A stretch of 64,000 bases of DNA from Fibrobacter sp. UWH6 (lineage in GTDB: Bacteria; Fibrobacterota; Fibrobacteria; Fibrobacterales; Fibrobacteraceae), in the NCBI RefSeq assembly GCF_900142465.1, contig NZ_FRAX01000001.1, positions 124,001-188,000 on the forward strand, read 5' to 3'. Positions 7,503 to 16,386 of the stretch are shown one piece after another. The translations under genes were made by a program, and so were the position numbers. Position 1 is the stretch's first letter. Every line of letters begins with the position of its first letter. The notes beneath the pieces were generated by a model, which did no database searches, was not told where the DNA came from, and saw nothing but the letters and a program-made list of their open reading frames with translations.

Positions 7503-7682
7503 TCAATGAATGAATAACGGCAGGGCCCAGATCATGGCAATGATGACGATGTCTTTGTAGGAGTCGTCCAGCAGAAGGGTTGATGCCAAGAAGAAAATGA
7601 CGGTAGAAAGCGTCAAAAAGAGAATGAGGGGAAGGCGCTTCCTCATTTTCTTTTTCCAATTCTTCTTTTCGTTATTCTCCAT
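7503..7682 (-). CDS. Small membrane protein upstream of the cyclase
   Basis: 59 residues, not recognised. A very basic N-terminus (MENNEKKNWKKKMRKR) is followed by two hydrophobic segments (about 18-37 and 43-58) separated by a short acidic turn (DDSYKD), so both ends should be cytoplasmic. The start is preceded by AAGG at good spacing. The stop is 13 nt before the cyclase start, which suggests translation and function together with it, for example as a membrane partner, but there is no direct evidence. Confidence 0.6.
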   Translation of the reverse strand: MENNEKKNWKKKMRKRLPLILFLTLSTVIFFLASTLLLDDSYKDIVIIAMIWALPLFIH

Positions 7683-7690
7683 ATACCTTA

Positions 7691-7696
7691 TATAAT
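7691..7696 (+). promoter_or_regulatory. hemW -10 box
   Basis: TATAAT, 53 nt before the hemW ATG chosen here. A transcript starting near 7703 would leave almost no leader for the alternative ATG at 7707. Confidence 0.4.
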
Positions 7697-7748
7697 CTAA
7701 ATTTCAGTGAATGTTTCTCTAAAAGTAGTAGATTCTGTTGTAAAAAAA

Positions 7749-8894
7749 ATGTTTGGACTGTATATTCACATCCCTTTTTGTGCGAAAATTTGCGATTATT
7801 GCGATTTTCACGTGATGCCTGCGTTTCCGAAGCTCTATCAGGAGTATACGGATCTACTTTGCCGTGAGGTTGAATTTTTTGATGCCGCCCATCCGGGATT
7901 GCTAAAGACGGCGCAAACCTTATACCTTGGTGGGGGAACCCCGTCGATTCTTCCGTTGGACTGCCTGAGCCAGATCTTTGGCTGTTTGAGGTCTTTGGGG
8001 GTGGATGTTGACTCCCTAAAAGAAGTTTCCATGGAATTTAACCCGGAATCTACCCGAAAGCATACGGTAGAGAAGGCTTTGGAACTTGGAGTTCGACGTT
8101 TTAGCCTGGGGTTACAGACATTTGACGGGAATTTGTTGACTACCATAGGCCGTTCCCACTCTGTGGAAGCGGGTATCCAGGCTCTTGACTTGTTGACTTC
8201 TTCCGGCGCTCAGGTTTCTGGGGATTTGATGTTCAATCTTCCCGGTCAGACTGTTAGAAGTTTCCTGAATGATGTGGATCGGCTGTCCGATTTTAACTTG
8301 AATCACATCAGTTTTTACGGTCTAACGGTTTCGCCTAGGTCTATGTTAGGGCAAAAGGTGTCAAAGGGGCTGCTGAATATCGATGAAGATTTGTATGAAG
8401 AAATGTACTTGAACGGCGTTGAACTTCTTGGTCGAAAAGGATTTGAACGTTACGAAGTCTCAAATTTTGCCCGCCCTGGTTACGAAAGCATCCATAACCG
8501 GAACTATTGGTCCCGGGGAGAATATGCCGGTTTTGGCCCGGGAGCCCATAGTTTTTTGGGAAACACCCGTTTCTATGCACCGGAGATGTACCCTCGATGG
8601 AGGGATTTTGTCCGTGAGGGGGCACCGGAATCCCGACTTACTACTGATAAATTAAATGATGAGGATGTGCTCATGGAACTCCTCTGGCTGTCATTAAGAC
8701 AGTCGTCAGGCCTTGATCTTCAAGGACTTAGCTCATTTGGAGTGCGTCTGCCGCCCTCTTCATACGAAAAATGGCTTAAGAAGGGGTTCGTTTCGATGGA
8801 AAATCATGACCGCCTAAAGCTTTGCGGCCGAGGTTGGATTTTTATGGATGAAATCGTTACGGACTTGGCTAATTCCTATTCTGAATTGGAATAA
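7749..8894 (+). CDS. hemW: HemW-like radical SAM protein (heme chaperone)
   Basis: 381 residues. The radical-SAM cluster motif is at the very start (Cys11, Cys15, Cys18 in IPFCAKICDYCDF), followed by YLGGGTPS and, near residue 108, FSLGLQTFDG, typical of the coproporphyrinogen dehydrogenase-like HemW subgroup. HemW binds heme and delivers it to target enzymes; the family is often misnamed oxygen-independent coproporphyrinogen oxidase. The C-terminal ~80 residues form the small HemN-type domain. I chose ATG 7749 because family members start at this point; an upstream ATG at 7707 adds 14 residues. It is divergent from the cyclase pair. Confidence 0.85.
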   Translation: MFGLYIHIPFCAKICDYCDFHVMPAFPKLYQEYTDLLCREVEFFDAAHPGLLKTAQTLYLGGGTPSILPLDCLSQIFGCLRSLGVDVDSLKEVSMEFNPESTRKHTVEKALELGVRRFSLGLQTFDGNLLTTIGRSHSVEAGIQALDLLTSSGAQVSGDLMFNLPGQTVRSFLNDVDRLSDFNLNHISFYGLTVSPRSMLGQKVSKGLLNIDEDLYEEMYLNGVELLGRKGFERYEVSNFARPGYESIHNRNYWSRGEYAGFGPGAHSFLGNTRFYAPEMYPRWRDFVREGAPESRLTTDKLNDEDVLMELLWLSLRQSSGLDLQGLSSFGVRLPPSSYEKWLKKGFVSMENHDRLKLCGRGWIFMDEIVTDLANSYSELE

Positions 8895-8944
8895 ATGAAA
8901 CTGTAAAATAGCGTGAGATTCAAGTCACAAAGGCGTAAACCCCT

Positions 8945-8975
8945 TTTGCTTTTTCTTAAAAAAAACATATCTTTG
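8945..8975 (+). promoter_or_regulatory. Promoter before the first giant secreted protein
   Basis: TTTG (8945-8948), 19-nt spacer, TATCTTTG (8968-8975). This fits the Bacteroidetes TTTG-N19-TAnnTTTG form but can equally be read as TTGCTT-N16-TATCTT of the sigma-70 kind. Confidence 0.4.
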
Positions 8976-9049
8976 TAAAAGAGAATTTGCATAAAGAAGG
9001 ATGCATTTTTCTCCTGTTATTGAATTTTGAATTGGATTAGAGGTTTAAG

Positions 9050-11773
9050 ATGCAGTTGTTTAAGTCACATATCTCCGCTATGTGGGCGTTATTGCTCCTG
9101 TTGATTTGCTCGACAGCGGCCTTTGCCGAAAATGTAGACTGCGTCAACTACAACAAGAATGACCCCAAGGCAACACCGGACGTCCGCTGCAAGTACGCCC
9201 GAATCTGGTCTACCCGAACAGCAGTGCTTTATGTGGTGGATCCGGATTCTGCCATCATGAGAAAGAATGCTATCCCTTACAAGGACTTCCTGGTTTACAT
9301 CCCTAAGGAAGTTAGCACTGACACTCTGACCGTTACCAAGGCTTCTGACTCCACTCAGATAAAAAATCTCACTCCTGTGAATTCCGGTGCGGATTCTGTT
9401 GTCGAAGTCAATATTTATGGCCACTACGCTTATGAGAACTTCCAGCTGGGTACTGCAGTCTCCGAATCGGATATCGATCCCATTGTAAGTCTTGTCTATA
9501 ACTTCTATGCCCCGGAACTGGAATACAGCATTGATGGTAAGGTCATAACCGATGTGTCTAAACTGGACTACAAGGTTGGCGATACTGTAAAAGTTGACGT
9601 GCGTGCTGTTATTCCCTATGGCCCCCAGGCTGACAGAACGGACTCCACTCTTGAAAGGACTTTCTTCTTCTCTGCTTTTGGCGATAGCAAATCCCTCAAG
9701 TTCCTGAGCCCCAGTGGTTCCGACCTGACCTTGAGTGATGGATCAGTCCGTCTGAAAATCGAAAACGGTAAGTCCAGCTTCCTGGTTGTGGCAACAAAGG
9801 CCGTTACCGATGGTTCCACCTTCACTCTTGGTGGCTTTGATGATGGTAAGGACTCCTCTGGCAAGACCAAGTTCCTTGTGGATGAGAAGTTCCCCGGCGA
9901 ATTGCAGTTCAAGAATCCGGATATGCCTTCTCTGGACGGTGCTGCCATTTATGATACCGATGGTGATGGTATTGGCGATAGCATTGCTACCTGGTTCAGC
10001 GGCAATATGGATTCTGTGTCTGTGGACAGCTTCTACTACAGCTGGCCTGATGATGAATCTTTCAAGAAGTATTCCGGCGATGTCAAGGAAAATAAGAATG
10101 GAGATATCTTTGGCCTGCCCGATGTGAGCGTGAAACTTCAGAAGGATTCCGCTACCGGTGCTGTTAAGGCCTATGTATGTTCCACCTTGGGCAACCGCTG
10201 CGATACCCTGAAGACCGATCTGAAGGATAGCATCGGCGCCGCCATCCAGTCTGCATCCCTGATCAAGGGCAATGGCAAGACTGACACCCTGGTTGTCCGT
10301 TTCAACAAGGACATGGATGAGTCCTGGACTTCTGGTCGTGGCCTGGTCCTGAATGGAGAAGCCATTGATGTCAATGCCGTCAAGAAGGATGGCAATGTCT
10401 GGACCTTCGTTGTGAAGACTGGCGTGGTTGAAGTTGGTGACATGATCAAGATTGAAACCGTTTGCGGCAAGGATAAGTGCCCCGACGGCATCCTGACTTC
10501 AGCTGACGGTGTGCCTACGTCCAAGAACAATAAGGAAGTTCCTGTTGACAACGCTGGCCGTGTTTATGCAGACAACGAAAATAACGGCTTCTATGATCGA
10601 GATGGTGACGGCCGTATGGATAGTGTTTCTCTGGGCTTCAGCACTCCTATTACAGAAGATGACTTGAAGAATCTGGAATTGAAGTTCTACTGGTTGGATA
10701 AGGATGGTGATGTTGTTGAAATTGTTCCGACTAGCATCTATGACCTGGTCATTTCTGACGATGGACTGGTGGTTGGTTATGCCCTGGATCCAGATAAGTA
10801 CAACATCAAGCCGATGCTGACTTCTATTGATTCCGTTTCTTCTAAGGGTAAGGAATATGGCTATGCCAAGCTGATCAATAAGGTTACTATTGACGGCGAA
10901 AAGACCGAAGAAGAAACACTCTGTGGAATGCACGACTATATGCCGCCTGTTATTTCCACGACCTTCCTGAATCCTGAGTCTTTCCAGGAAATGGAACCGG
11001 ATCGCTTTACCGTTACCTTCTCTGAACCCATCGATTATAAGAACTTTAACTTGACCGATGACTGCCTCGCCTTCTATGTGGATGGGGAATGGGTCCATTA
11101 CGACTTGAGTGACGCTCAGTGGAGTAACGGTGGACGTACCGTTACCTTTATGATGGAAGCAGGAGCTGATCTGACTAGCCGTATGAATCCTGCAGATTCT
11201 GTTCGCTTTGACAACTTCACTTCTGGCTTGAAGGATCTCGAGGGCAATAACGTTGCCGAAGTCACTCCTCCTGTGATGGTGAAGGGCGATCCTCGTGTGG
11301 TTATGAAGACAACCTCTATGGCTGACTTGAACCGCATGGAAGAACTGAGCGAAAGAGCAAAGCCCTTTACTCTTGACCATGTGGAATCTGAACTGAGCGA
11401 AGAACAGAAGGCTTCTCTGGGTGTCCTGATGGATGTCAGCTTTGCAACCATTATGAAGAATGGTTCTGATGGTGTATCCAAGGTGGATATCGATAAAATC
11501 GGATTGAAGTGGGAATTGTATGTGTATACAAACCTTGGCGCATATGTTGGACACGCCTCGGGCAAGATTGATTGCGACGATCCGTTCTTTGACGGCAATT
11601 GCCTTGAAAATCCGGATAAGTTGTATGTTCGCTGGAATATGCGTTCCGACAATGGCCGTAAGGTTGGCGTCGGTATCTATTTGGCAAAGTTTAATATTCG
11701 CGTGTACGGCGCAGAGGAAGATTTTAAAGTTGAAAGAGTCTTTAGATGGGGCGTTTCCGCAACTAAGCACTAG
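9050..11773 (+). CDS. Large secreted Ca-binding-repeat surface protein
   Basis: 907 residues; no specific function recognised. Signal peptide at about 1-26 (cleavage after AFA). The body is rich in Asp, Ser and Val with beta-strand periodicity. Calcium-type acidic repeats appear near residues 301-311 (DTDGDGIGDS) and 520-530 (DRDGDGRMDS), each opening an Ig-like stretch. Around residue 650 a stretch reading FTVTFSEPIDYKNF resembles bacterial Ig-like surface domains. The C-terminus (VRWNMRSDNGRKVGVGIY) resembles the FlgD-type beta-sandwich seen in outer-surface proteins. Its neighbour 23 nt downstream has the same body plan, so the pair are paralogous and probably cotranscribed. Likely an adhesin or cell-surface structural protein. 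Confidence 0.6.
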   Translation: MQLFKSHISAMWALLLLLICSTAAFAENVDCVNYNKNDPKATPDVRCKYARIWSTRTAVLYVVDPDSAIMRKNAIPYKDFLVYIPKEVSTDTLTVTKASDSTQIKNLTPVNSGADSVVEVNIYGHYAYENFQLGTAVSESDIDPIVSLVYNFYAPELEYSIDGKVITDVSKLDYKVGDTVKVDVRAVIPYGPQADRTDSTLERTFFFSAFGDSKSLKFLSPSGSDLTLSDGSVRLKIENGKSSFLVVATKAVTDGSTFTLGGFDDGKDSSGKTKFLVDEKFPGELQFKNPDMPSLDGAAIYDTDGDGIGDSIATWFSGNMDSVSVDSFYYSWPDDESFKKYSGDVKENKNGDIFGLPDVSVKLQKDSATGAVKAYVCSTLGNRCDTLKTDLKDSIGAAIQSASLIKGNGKTDTLVVRFNKDMDESWTSGRGLVLNGEAIDVNAVKKDGNVWTFVVKTGVVEVGDMIKIETVCGKDKCPDGILTSADGVPTSKNNKEVPVDNAGRVYADNENNGFYDRDGDGRMDSVSLGFSTPITEDDLKNLELKFYWLDKDGDVVEIVPTSIYDLVISDDGLVVGYALDPDKYNIKPMLTSIDSVSSKGKEYGYAKLINKVTIDGEKTEEETLCGMHDYMPPVISTTFLNPESFQEMEPDRFTVTFSEPIDYKNFNLTDDCLAFYVDGEWVHYDLSDAQWSNGGRTVTFMMEAGADLTSRMNPADSVRFDNFTSGLKDLEGNNVAEVTPPVMVKGDPRVVMKTTSMADLNRMEELSERAKPFTLDHVESELSEEQKASLGVLMDVSFATIMKNGSDGVSKVDIDKIGLKWELYVYTNLGAYVGHASGKIDCDDPFFDGNCLENPDKLYVRWNMRSDNGRKVGVGIYLAKFNIRVYGAEEDFKVERVFRWGVSATKH

Positions 11774-11796
11774 GGACGATTTCAGAGGGTAGTGAT

Positions 11797-14700
11797 ATGA
11801 AGAAGATTACAAGATACATAACAGCTATGCTCATGGCGGCTGGTTCCGCTGTGGCCGCAAATATGCCCGCCCCGGAAAATCCGGCGACCGGTATTTGGAT
11901 TCAGCAGGTGGGTGACATTGTCCCTCATCCCTCTTCCAAGGCTACTCTGTACTACACAAAGTACCAGAATGATGGGGTCGGTGACCGTGTCAAGGGTATC
12001 AGCTATCAGTACAACGGTGCTGGCTACCTGCTAATGAAACCTTCTGATAAGAAGGTGGTTTGTTCTTACAATGATGGTGTTCATGGTGCCGACGGTATTG
12101 TTCAGCATCCTGATGGTGATTTGCTTGTTGCAGGTCAGGAACAGAAGACCATCTATAAGGTGAGCAAAACTGCTGGTAATGGAAACAACTGTGTTGTGAA
12201 ATCAGGTACTCCTGCTCAGGAGACTTCTGGTATTTGGCACTTGATGATGGATCCTACCCAGAAGATTTTGTGGGGTTCGGGTATTCCTGGGCCTCTGTTT
12301 AGGTTCTCTACCGAAACGGATGTGACCGAGAAGAACTTCTCTTCTAAGGGTTATCACGTTGAACTTAGACCGAATGCTTCGAATCGCCGAAAGGATAAGA
12401 ATCTTGCTACGATAGTTTGGGATGGTGATGGAACTGCGTTCTTTACCTATTCTGACTATATGGGTGGTGGTTGCGAACCGAATCACGAAAATTGTACTGC
12501 CGATAAAATTAAAGAGAGAAGGGGTGGCGCCTATTTCGGGTATTTCACTGATACAACCTATGTAACGGTAACTGAAGGAAATATCGGTACCTATGGTGGA
12601 AAGGTGGGCGAAAAGGTCATCAAATCCTTTGGCACGAAGATCTTGATTGACTCTTTGGAAGGTGCTCATGGTGCCACTTATGATGAATACTCCAAGACCA
12701 TCTTCGTATTCGGTGGTTCCAAGATTGTTCAGATTCAGCCCTACCGTGAAAACGGTGCCTTGAAGGCCAAGGTGGTCGCCACCATCGATATGCGTGAATA
12801 TTTCTTTGAGGAAACTCTTGAAAATTTGACTCTCCCGAGAACGAAGGATGGTGCTTATACCGGTTGGCGCCTTGACCAGGGTACTGTCGATGGCTATGGT
12901 CATTTGTTTGTTGCCAGTAACACAGGCCACATGGTCTTTGTGGACTATGTTGGCAATTCCCAAAAGCTGATCAAGGATAATATTCTTATCCATGTGCAGT
13001 GGATTGACAACTTTTTGGACGATTTGGCCCCTCTTAAAGGTGTTATTGTCGACCGCGCTGGTGGTACGTCTGGCGCAGACGAAGATCTTTCCGAAGAAAC
13101 CTATCAGAGTAGTTCTGCTTTGATTACCTATAATGGATCTAGCAGTAGCCTGGGTGGAAGCAGCTCTTCTAAGGGTGGCTCCAGTACTTCTGGCAAGTCT
13201 AGCAATTCCAACGGAAGTTCTAACTCTAATAGTAGTTCCGGCTCTAACGGTGGCAATGGTTCCAGCGGTTCCAATGGTAATGGCAGCTCTGGTTCCAATG
13301 GTGGCAATGGCTCCAGCGGTTCCAATGGTAATGGCAGCTCTGGTTCCAATGGTGGCAATGGCTCCAGCGGTTCCAATGGTAATGGCAGCTCTGGCTCCAA
13401 TGGTGGCAATGGCTCCAGCGGTTCCAACGGCGACAATGGCTCTAGCGGCTCTAACGGTGGCAATGGTTCCAGCGGTTCCAATGGTGGCAATGGCAGCTCC
13501 GGCTCCAATGGCGGCAATGGCTCCAGCGGTTCCAATGGTGGCAATGGCAGCTCCGGCTCCAATGGCGGCAATGGCTCCAGCGGTTCCAATGGTGGCAATG
13601 GCAGCTCTGGTTCCAATGGCGGTAATGGCGACAATGGTTCCAGCGGTTCCAACGGCGGTAATTCCGGTAGCAATTCCTCTTCTAGCAGAAGTATCGGAGC
13701 CGGTGAAGATGTTGACGGAAAGTCCAGCTCCTCCAGAGTCTACTATGGTGCTGATGATTACATCCAGAATGAAGGTTCTGATTACGAAAGCTATCCCTCT
13801 GCAGATGACTTTGACAAGGGTGACTCTGCCGTGGCTAGCGTAATCGTCTTGAATCCCACGACTCCGGGTACTAAGAATTCCGTGGTAATTAATGGTAACA
13901 GTTACCTGCTGAATGATAAGCCCAAGGGTGATTCTCTGAATCTGGAATACAACTCTGGAAAGAATACCGCAAAGGTTGGACAGGTTCTGGCAATTACTCT
14001 GGACTCTTCTAAGGTGAAGGAATACTTCGGTGATGTGGATTCCCTGGAAATTATTTCTGAATCTGTAATCGCCTTGATCGATAAGGAAAATGGCGGTACC
14101 AAGACTCAGACCATCAAGGTTAACTCTGATGGTTCCGTGACCTTCTACGTAACTTCTGATAAGGTGGTTTCTGGTGGTGCCATTAAGGTTAGAGGTGGCG
14201 GTGAAATGATTATCATCGACAACATCACCTTCTACGATCCTATTCCTGATGCTCGTGTCGGTTACATCAAGGATACTGATGGCAACAATACCTTGGACTA
14301 CATGGAAATTCTCCTGAACGATTCCCTCTCCGGCAACTATGATCTGGATAGCGTGAAGATCGTTCTGGGTAAGGATACTATCAAGTGCGCTAATCCGAAG
14401 CTTAATGATTCCAAGGATCGAATCCTGGTTGACGTAAGCAAGGTCAAGGGCTTGCCGGCCGTGGGCGAATTCCCGAAGGATGCAAAGGCTCTGATTTACT
14501 ACGGTGATGGTAAGGGTGCTACTTATGGTAGAGAATCTTCCATTGTTGAAGTGGGTAGCTTTGTGATTAAGGATGCATATGCAATCCGCAATGCTAACGG
14601 TATGGACTCCCTGTTCCTGCAGTTCAGTATTGATCTGATTCCGGCTGACGTTGGTTCTCCTGAAATGCTGATTATGCTCAAGCAGGAAGCTGAACGTTAT

Positions 14701-16149
14701 GGCTTCGACGTGGGTCAGATTAAGAAAGTGTACATGCCTACAAAGGATATCGTGATCCTGGTTGCAAAGACCTTTGATCTCAAGGGCGGCAAGAAGGATA
14801 GCGTGTCTCTGTATCCTAACGTGACCTTCAGCAGCTTGCCGTACATTACTTCTGATGAATACGATCGTGAAATCCCTGTGACGGTAACGGACCGCTTTGC
14901 CTCTGCAAAGAACTCGGAATACTGGGATACCGATGGAGACGGCGTTCTGGACCAGATTGTGACCGTGTTCGACAAGAAGCTGACGGCTGCAGATCTTGAG
15001 TCTGTGTACATGTCCTTCCCGTGGTATAGCAGCAGAGGCTTGCTGATTCAGCTGCAGGCTCAGCCTGGTGAATTGCGTATTGATCCTAAGGACTCTACCC
15101 GAGTCATCTGGGATGTTCATGCCGCAACTCCGCTGGCTTCTGGAGTCACCAGCATTCGCGAAGATCTGCCCGAGGCTACCATCTACACGTACTACAGCGT
15201 GTTTAATGAAACCTTCGTGAATGAAGAAACCGTGCCTCCGGTTGACAAGATGTCTCCTGTGGTTTCTCAGGCCTTCCTGAGCTATGGTTCCAAGGCTGAC
15301 ACCTTGATTGTGACCTTCTCTGAACCGATTCTTACCAAGAACCTCAAGGGCGAAGACTTCTTCTCCTATATTCATGGAGGAAAGACTATCGAACTGGATC
15401 CCATGCGTATGGAATGGTCCTCTGATGGCTACTCTGTCAAGTTGATTCTGGATGGTGGCGTATCTACCATTATGCCGGGCGACTCCCTGATTGTCCGTAA
15501 GGGTGCCAAGGATGCCATTAAGGATAACTATGGCAACGTTGCTGGCGACGATCCTCAGCCGGTTATTATTGGTGGCTTGCTGAACCATTTGGTTGAGGCT
15601 ACTAATATGGGTACCTTCGATGCCAATGATGATCGCGTCGTTGACGAAGATGGCGATAAGAGCTACACTCTCCAGACTGTAAGCTCCGTGAACCTCCGCT
15701 ATGTGCCTGGGTCGACGACTAAGGAAGACCTGCAAAAGGAAGGCGCCTTGGGTCAGCTGGTTCAGTTGGGTGAACGCTTCGTGCCGCAGCTCCTGGATCG
15801 CGCTCAGGTCGGTGTAGATGGTTCCTACGATCCTTCTGTGCTGGATTCCCTGAAGCCTGAAGATGTCTACATCTCGTTCATCGTGAACTTCTTCGACCAT
15901 TTGGGCCAGTATGTGAATGACACCATTATTACGGTTCCCTGTAACAGCCCCAAGTTTGGTGGCAACTGCCTGGAAACCGATAAGAAGGTCTTCGTGAACT
16001 GGAACTTCAAGGATCATAACGGCCGCTTTGTTGGAACTGGTGTGTACAACGTCCAGTTCAAGATGGTGGTCCGCTATGAAAACAAGAAGATCGAAGAAGA
16101 GATTAAGGATAAGTGGGGCGTTCGCCGCAAAAAGAGCAAGAAGAAATAA
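11797..16149 (+). CDS. Giant secreted protein with propeller-like head, Ser/Gly/Asn linker and Ca-binding repeats
   Basis: 1450 residues. After a signal peptide (about 1-21), residues 25-430 look like a repeated-blade structure (GADGIVQHPDGDLLVAG, SGIWHLMMDP, GTVDGYGHLFVAS), as in SMP-30/NHL-type propellers. Residues about 445-630 are almost only Ser, Gly and Asn and form a flexible spacer. The C-terminal ~800 residues are related to the preceding protein: acidic repeats (DTDGNNTLDY, DTDGDGVLDQ), Ig-like stretches with VTFSEPI, and an end reading VNWNFKDHNGRFVGTGVY followed by a very basic tail (WGVRRKKSKKK). No enzyme motif was found. A surface-anchored binding protein with a displayed head is my inference. 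Confidence 0.6.
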   Translation: MKKITRYITAMLMAAGSAVAANMPAPENPATGIWIQQVGDIVPHPSSKATLYYTKYQNDGVGDRVKGISYQYNGAGYLLMKPSDKKVVCSYNDGVHGADGIVQHPDGDLLVAGQEQKTIYKVSKTAGNGNNCVVKSGTPAQETSGIWHLMMDPTQKILWGSGIPGPLFRFSTETDVTEKNFSSKGYHVELRPNASNRRKDKNLATIVWDGDGTAFFTYSDYMGGGCEPNHENCTADKIKERRGGAYFGYFTDTTYVTVTEGNIGTYGGKVGEKVIKSFGTKILIDSLEGAHGATYDEYSKTIFVFGGSKIVQIQPYRENGALKAKVVATIDMREYFFEETLENLTLPRTKDGAYTGWRLDQGTVDGYGHLFVASNTGHMVFVDYVGNSQKLIKDNILIHVQWIDNFLDDLAPLKGVIVDRAGGTSGADEDLSEETYQSSSALITYNGSSSSLGGSSSSKGGSSTSGKSSNSNGSSNSNSSSGSNGGNGSSGSNGNGSSGSNGGNGSSGSNGNGSSGSNGGNGSSGSNGNGSSGSNGGNGSSGSNGDNGSSGSNGGNGSSGSNGGNGSSGSNGGNGSSGSNGGNGSSGSNGGNGSSGSNGGNGSSGSNGGNGDNGSSGSNGGNSGSNSSSSRSIGAGEDVDGKSSSSRVYYGADDYIQNEGSDYESYPSADDFDKGDSAVASVIVLNPTTPGTKNSVVINGNSYLLNDKPKGDSLNLEYNSGKNTAKVGQVLAITLDSSKVKEYFGDVDSLEIISESVIALIDKENGGTKTQTIKVNSDGSVTFYVTSDKVVSGGAIKVRGGGEMIIIDNITFYDPIPDARVGYIKDTDGNNTLDYMEILLNDSLSGNYDLDSVKIVLGKDTIKCANPKLNDSKDRILVDVSKVKGLPAVGEFPKDAKALIYYGDGKGATYGRESSIVEVGSFVIKDAYAIRNANGMDSLFLQFSIDLIPADVGSPEMLIMLKQEAERYGFDVGQIKKVYMPTKDIVILVAKTFDLKGGKKDSVSLYPNVTFSSLPYITSDEYDREIPVTVTDRFASAKNSEYWDTDGDGVLDQIVTVFDKKLTAADLESVYMSFPWYSSRGLLIQLQAQPGELRIDPKDSTRVIWDVHAATPLASGVTSIREDLPEATIYTYYSVFNETFVNEETVPPVDKMSPVVSQAFLSYGSKADTLIVTFSEPILTKNLKGEDFFSYIHGGKTIELDPMRMEWSSDGYSVKLILDGGVSTIMPGDSLIVRKGAKDAIKDNYGNVAGDDPQPVIIGGLLNHLVEATNMGTFDANDDRVVDEDGDKSYTLQTVSSVNLRYVPGSTTKEDLQKEGALGQLVQLGERFVPQLLDRAQVGVDGSYDPSVLDSLKPEDVYISFIVNFFDHLGQYVNDTIITVPCNSPKFGGNCLETDKKVFVNWNFKDHNGRFVGTGVYNVQFKMVVRYENKKIEEEIKDKWGVRRKKSKKK
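13201..13680 (+). repeat. Tandem 24/27-nt coding repeats (Ser/Gly/Asn linker)
   Basis: About fifteen units coding for GGNGSSGSN (27 nt) or GNGSSGSN (24 nt), with third-base variation between copies. Blocks such as GGTGGCAATGGCTCCAGC recur exactly, so unit number could change by slippage or recombination. Confidence 0.9.
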
Positions 16150-16169
16150 TCCGCTGTCCTAGAAAATTG

Positions 16170-16203
16170 AAAAGGCTTCCGCAAAAATCGCGGGAGCCTT
16201 TTC
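16170..16203 (+). terminator. Terminator of the giant surface protein pair
   Basis: Stem AAAAGGCTTCCGC with CGCGGGAGCCTTTT around an AT-rich loop, 20 nt past the stop. Confidence 0.75.
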
Positions 16204-16386
16204 TGTTCAATGAGGTGGGCGGAGCCCCCTGCGTCAAAGCGATCGCCGGCAGTACCTACAAAAAACGCAGACGATAAAAATCGTCTGCCAAGGGGTCTAG
16301 GGCTAATGAACACTTGGCAACTTAGTTGCCTTAGTGAGAATTGTCCTCATAGGGGATGTGCAGGGGCCCCTGCATCTAAGCGGCCA

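Noticed and set aside
13201-13680. CRISPR-like or non-coding tandem array
   Set aside because: The repeats keep frame inside a long gene and code for a Ser/Gly/Asn linker; there are no spacers of unrelated sequence.
12202-16017. A 1271-codon open frame on the minus strand opposite the giant surface protein
   Set aside because: It mirrors the repeats and codon bias of the plus-strand gene, has no signal, start site or domain, and its product is low in plausible secondary structure. The plus-strand gene has a signal peptide and clear domains.
16210-16385. A gene in the spacer before the sigma factor
   Set aside because: The only frames start without a ribosome site and continue antisense through the sigma gene. 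The spacer does hold two related words (GGAGCCCCCTGCGTCAAAGC and GGGGCCCCTGCATCTAAGCG) and a GCAGACGAT/ATCGTCTGC hairpin.
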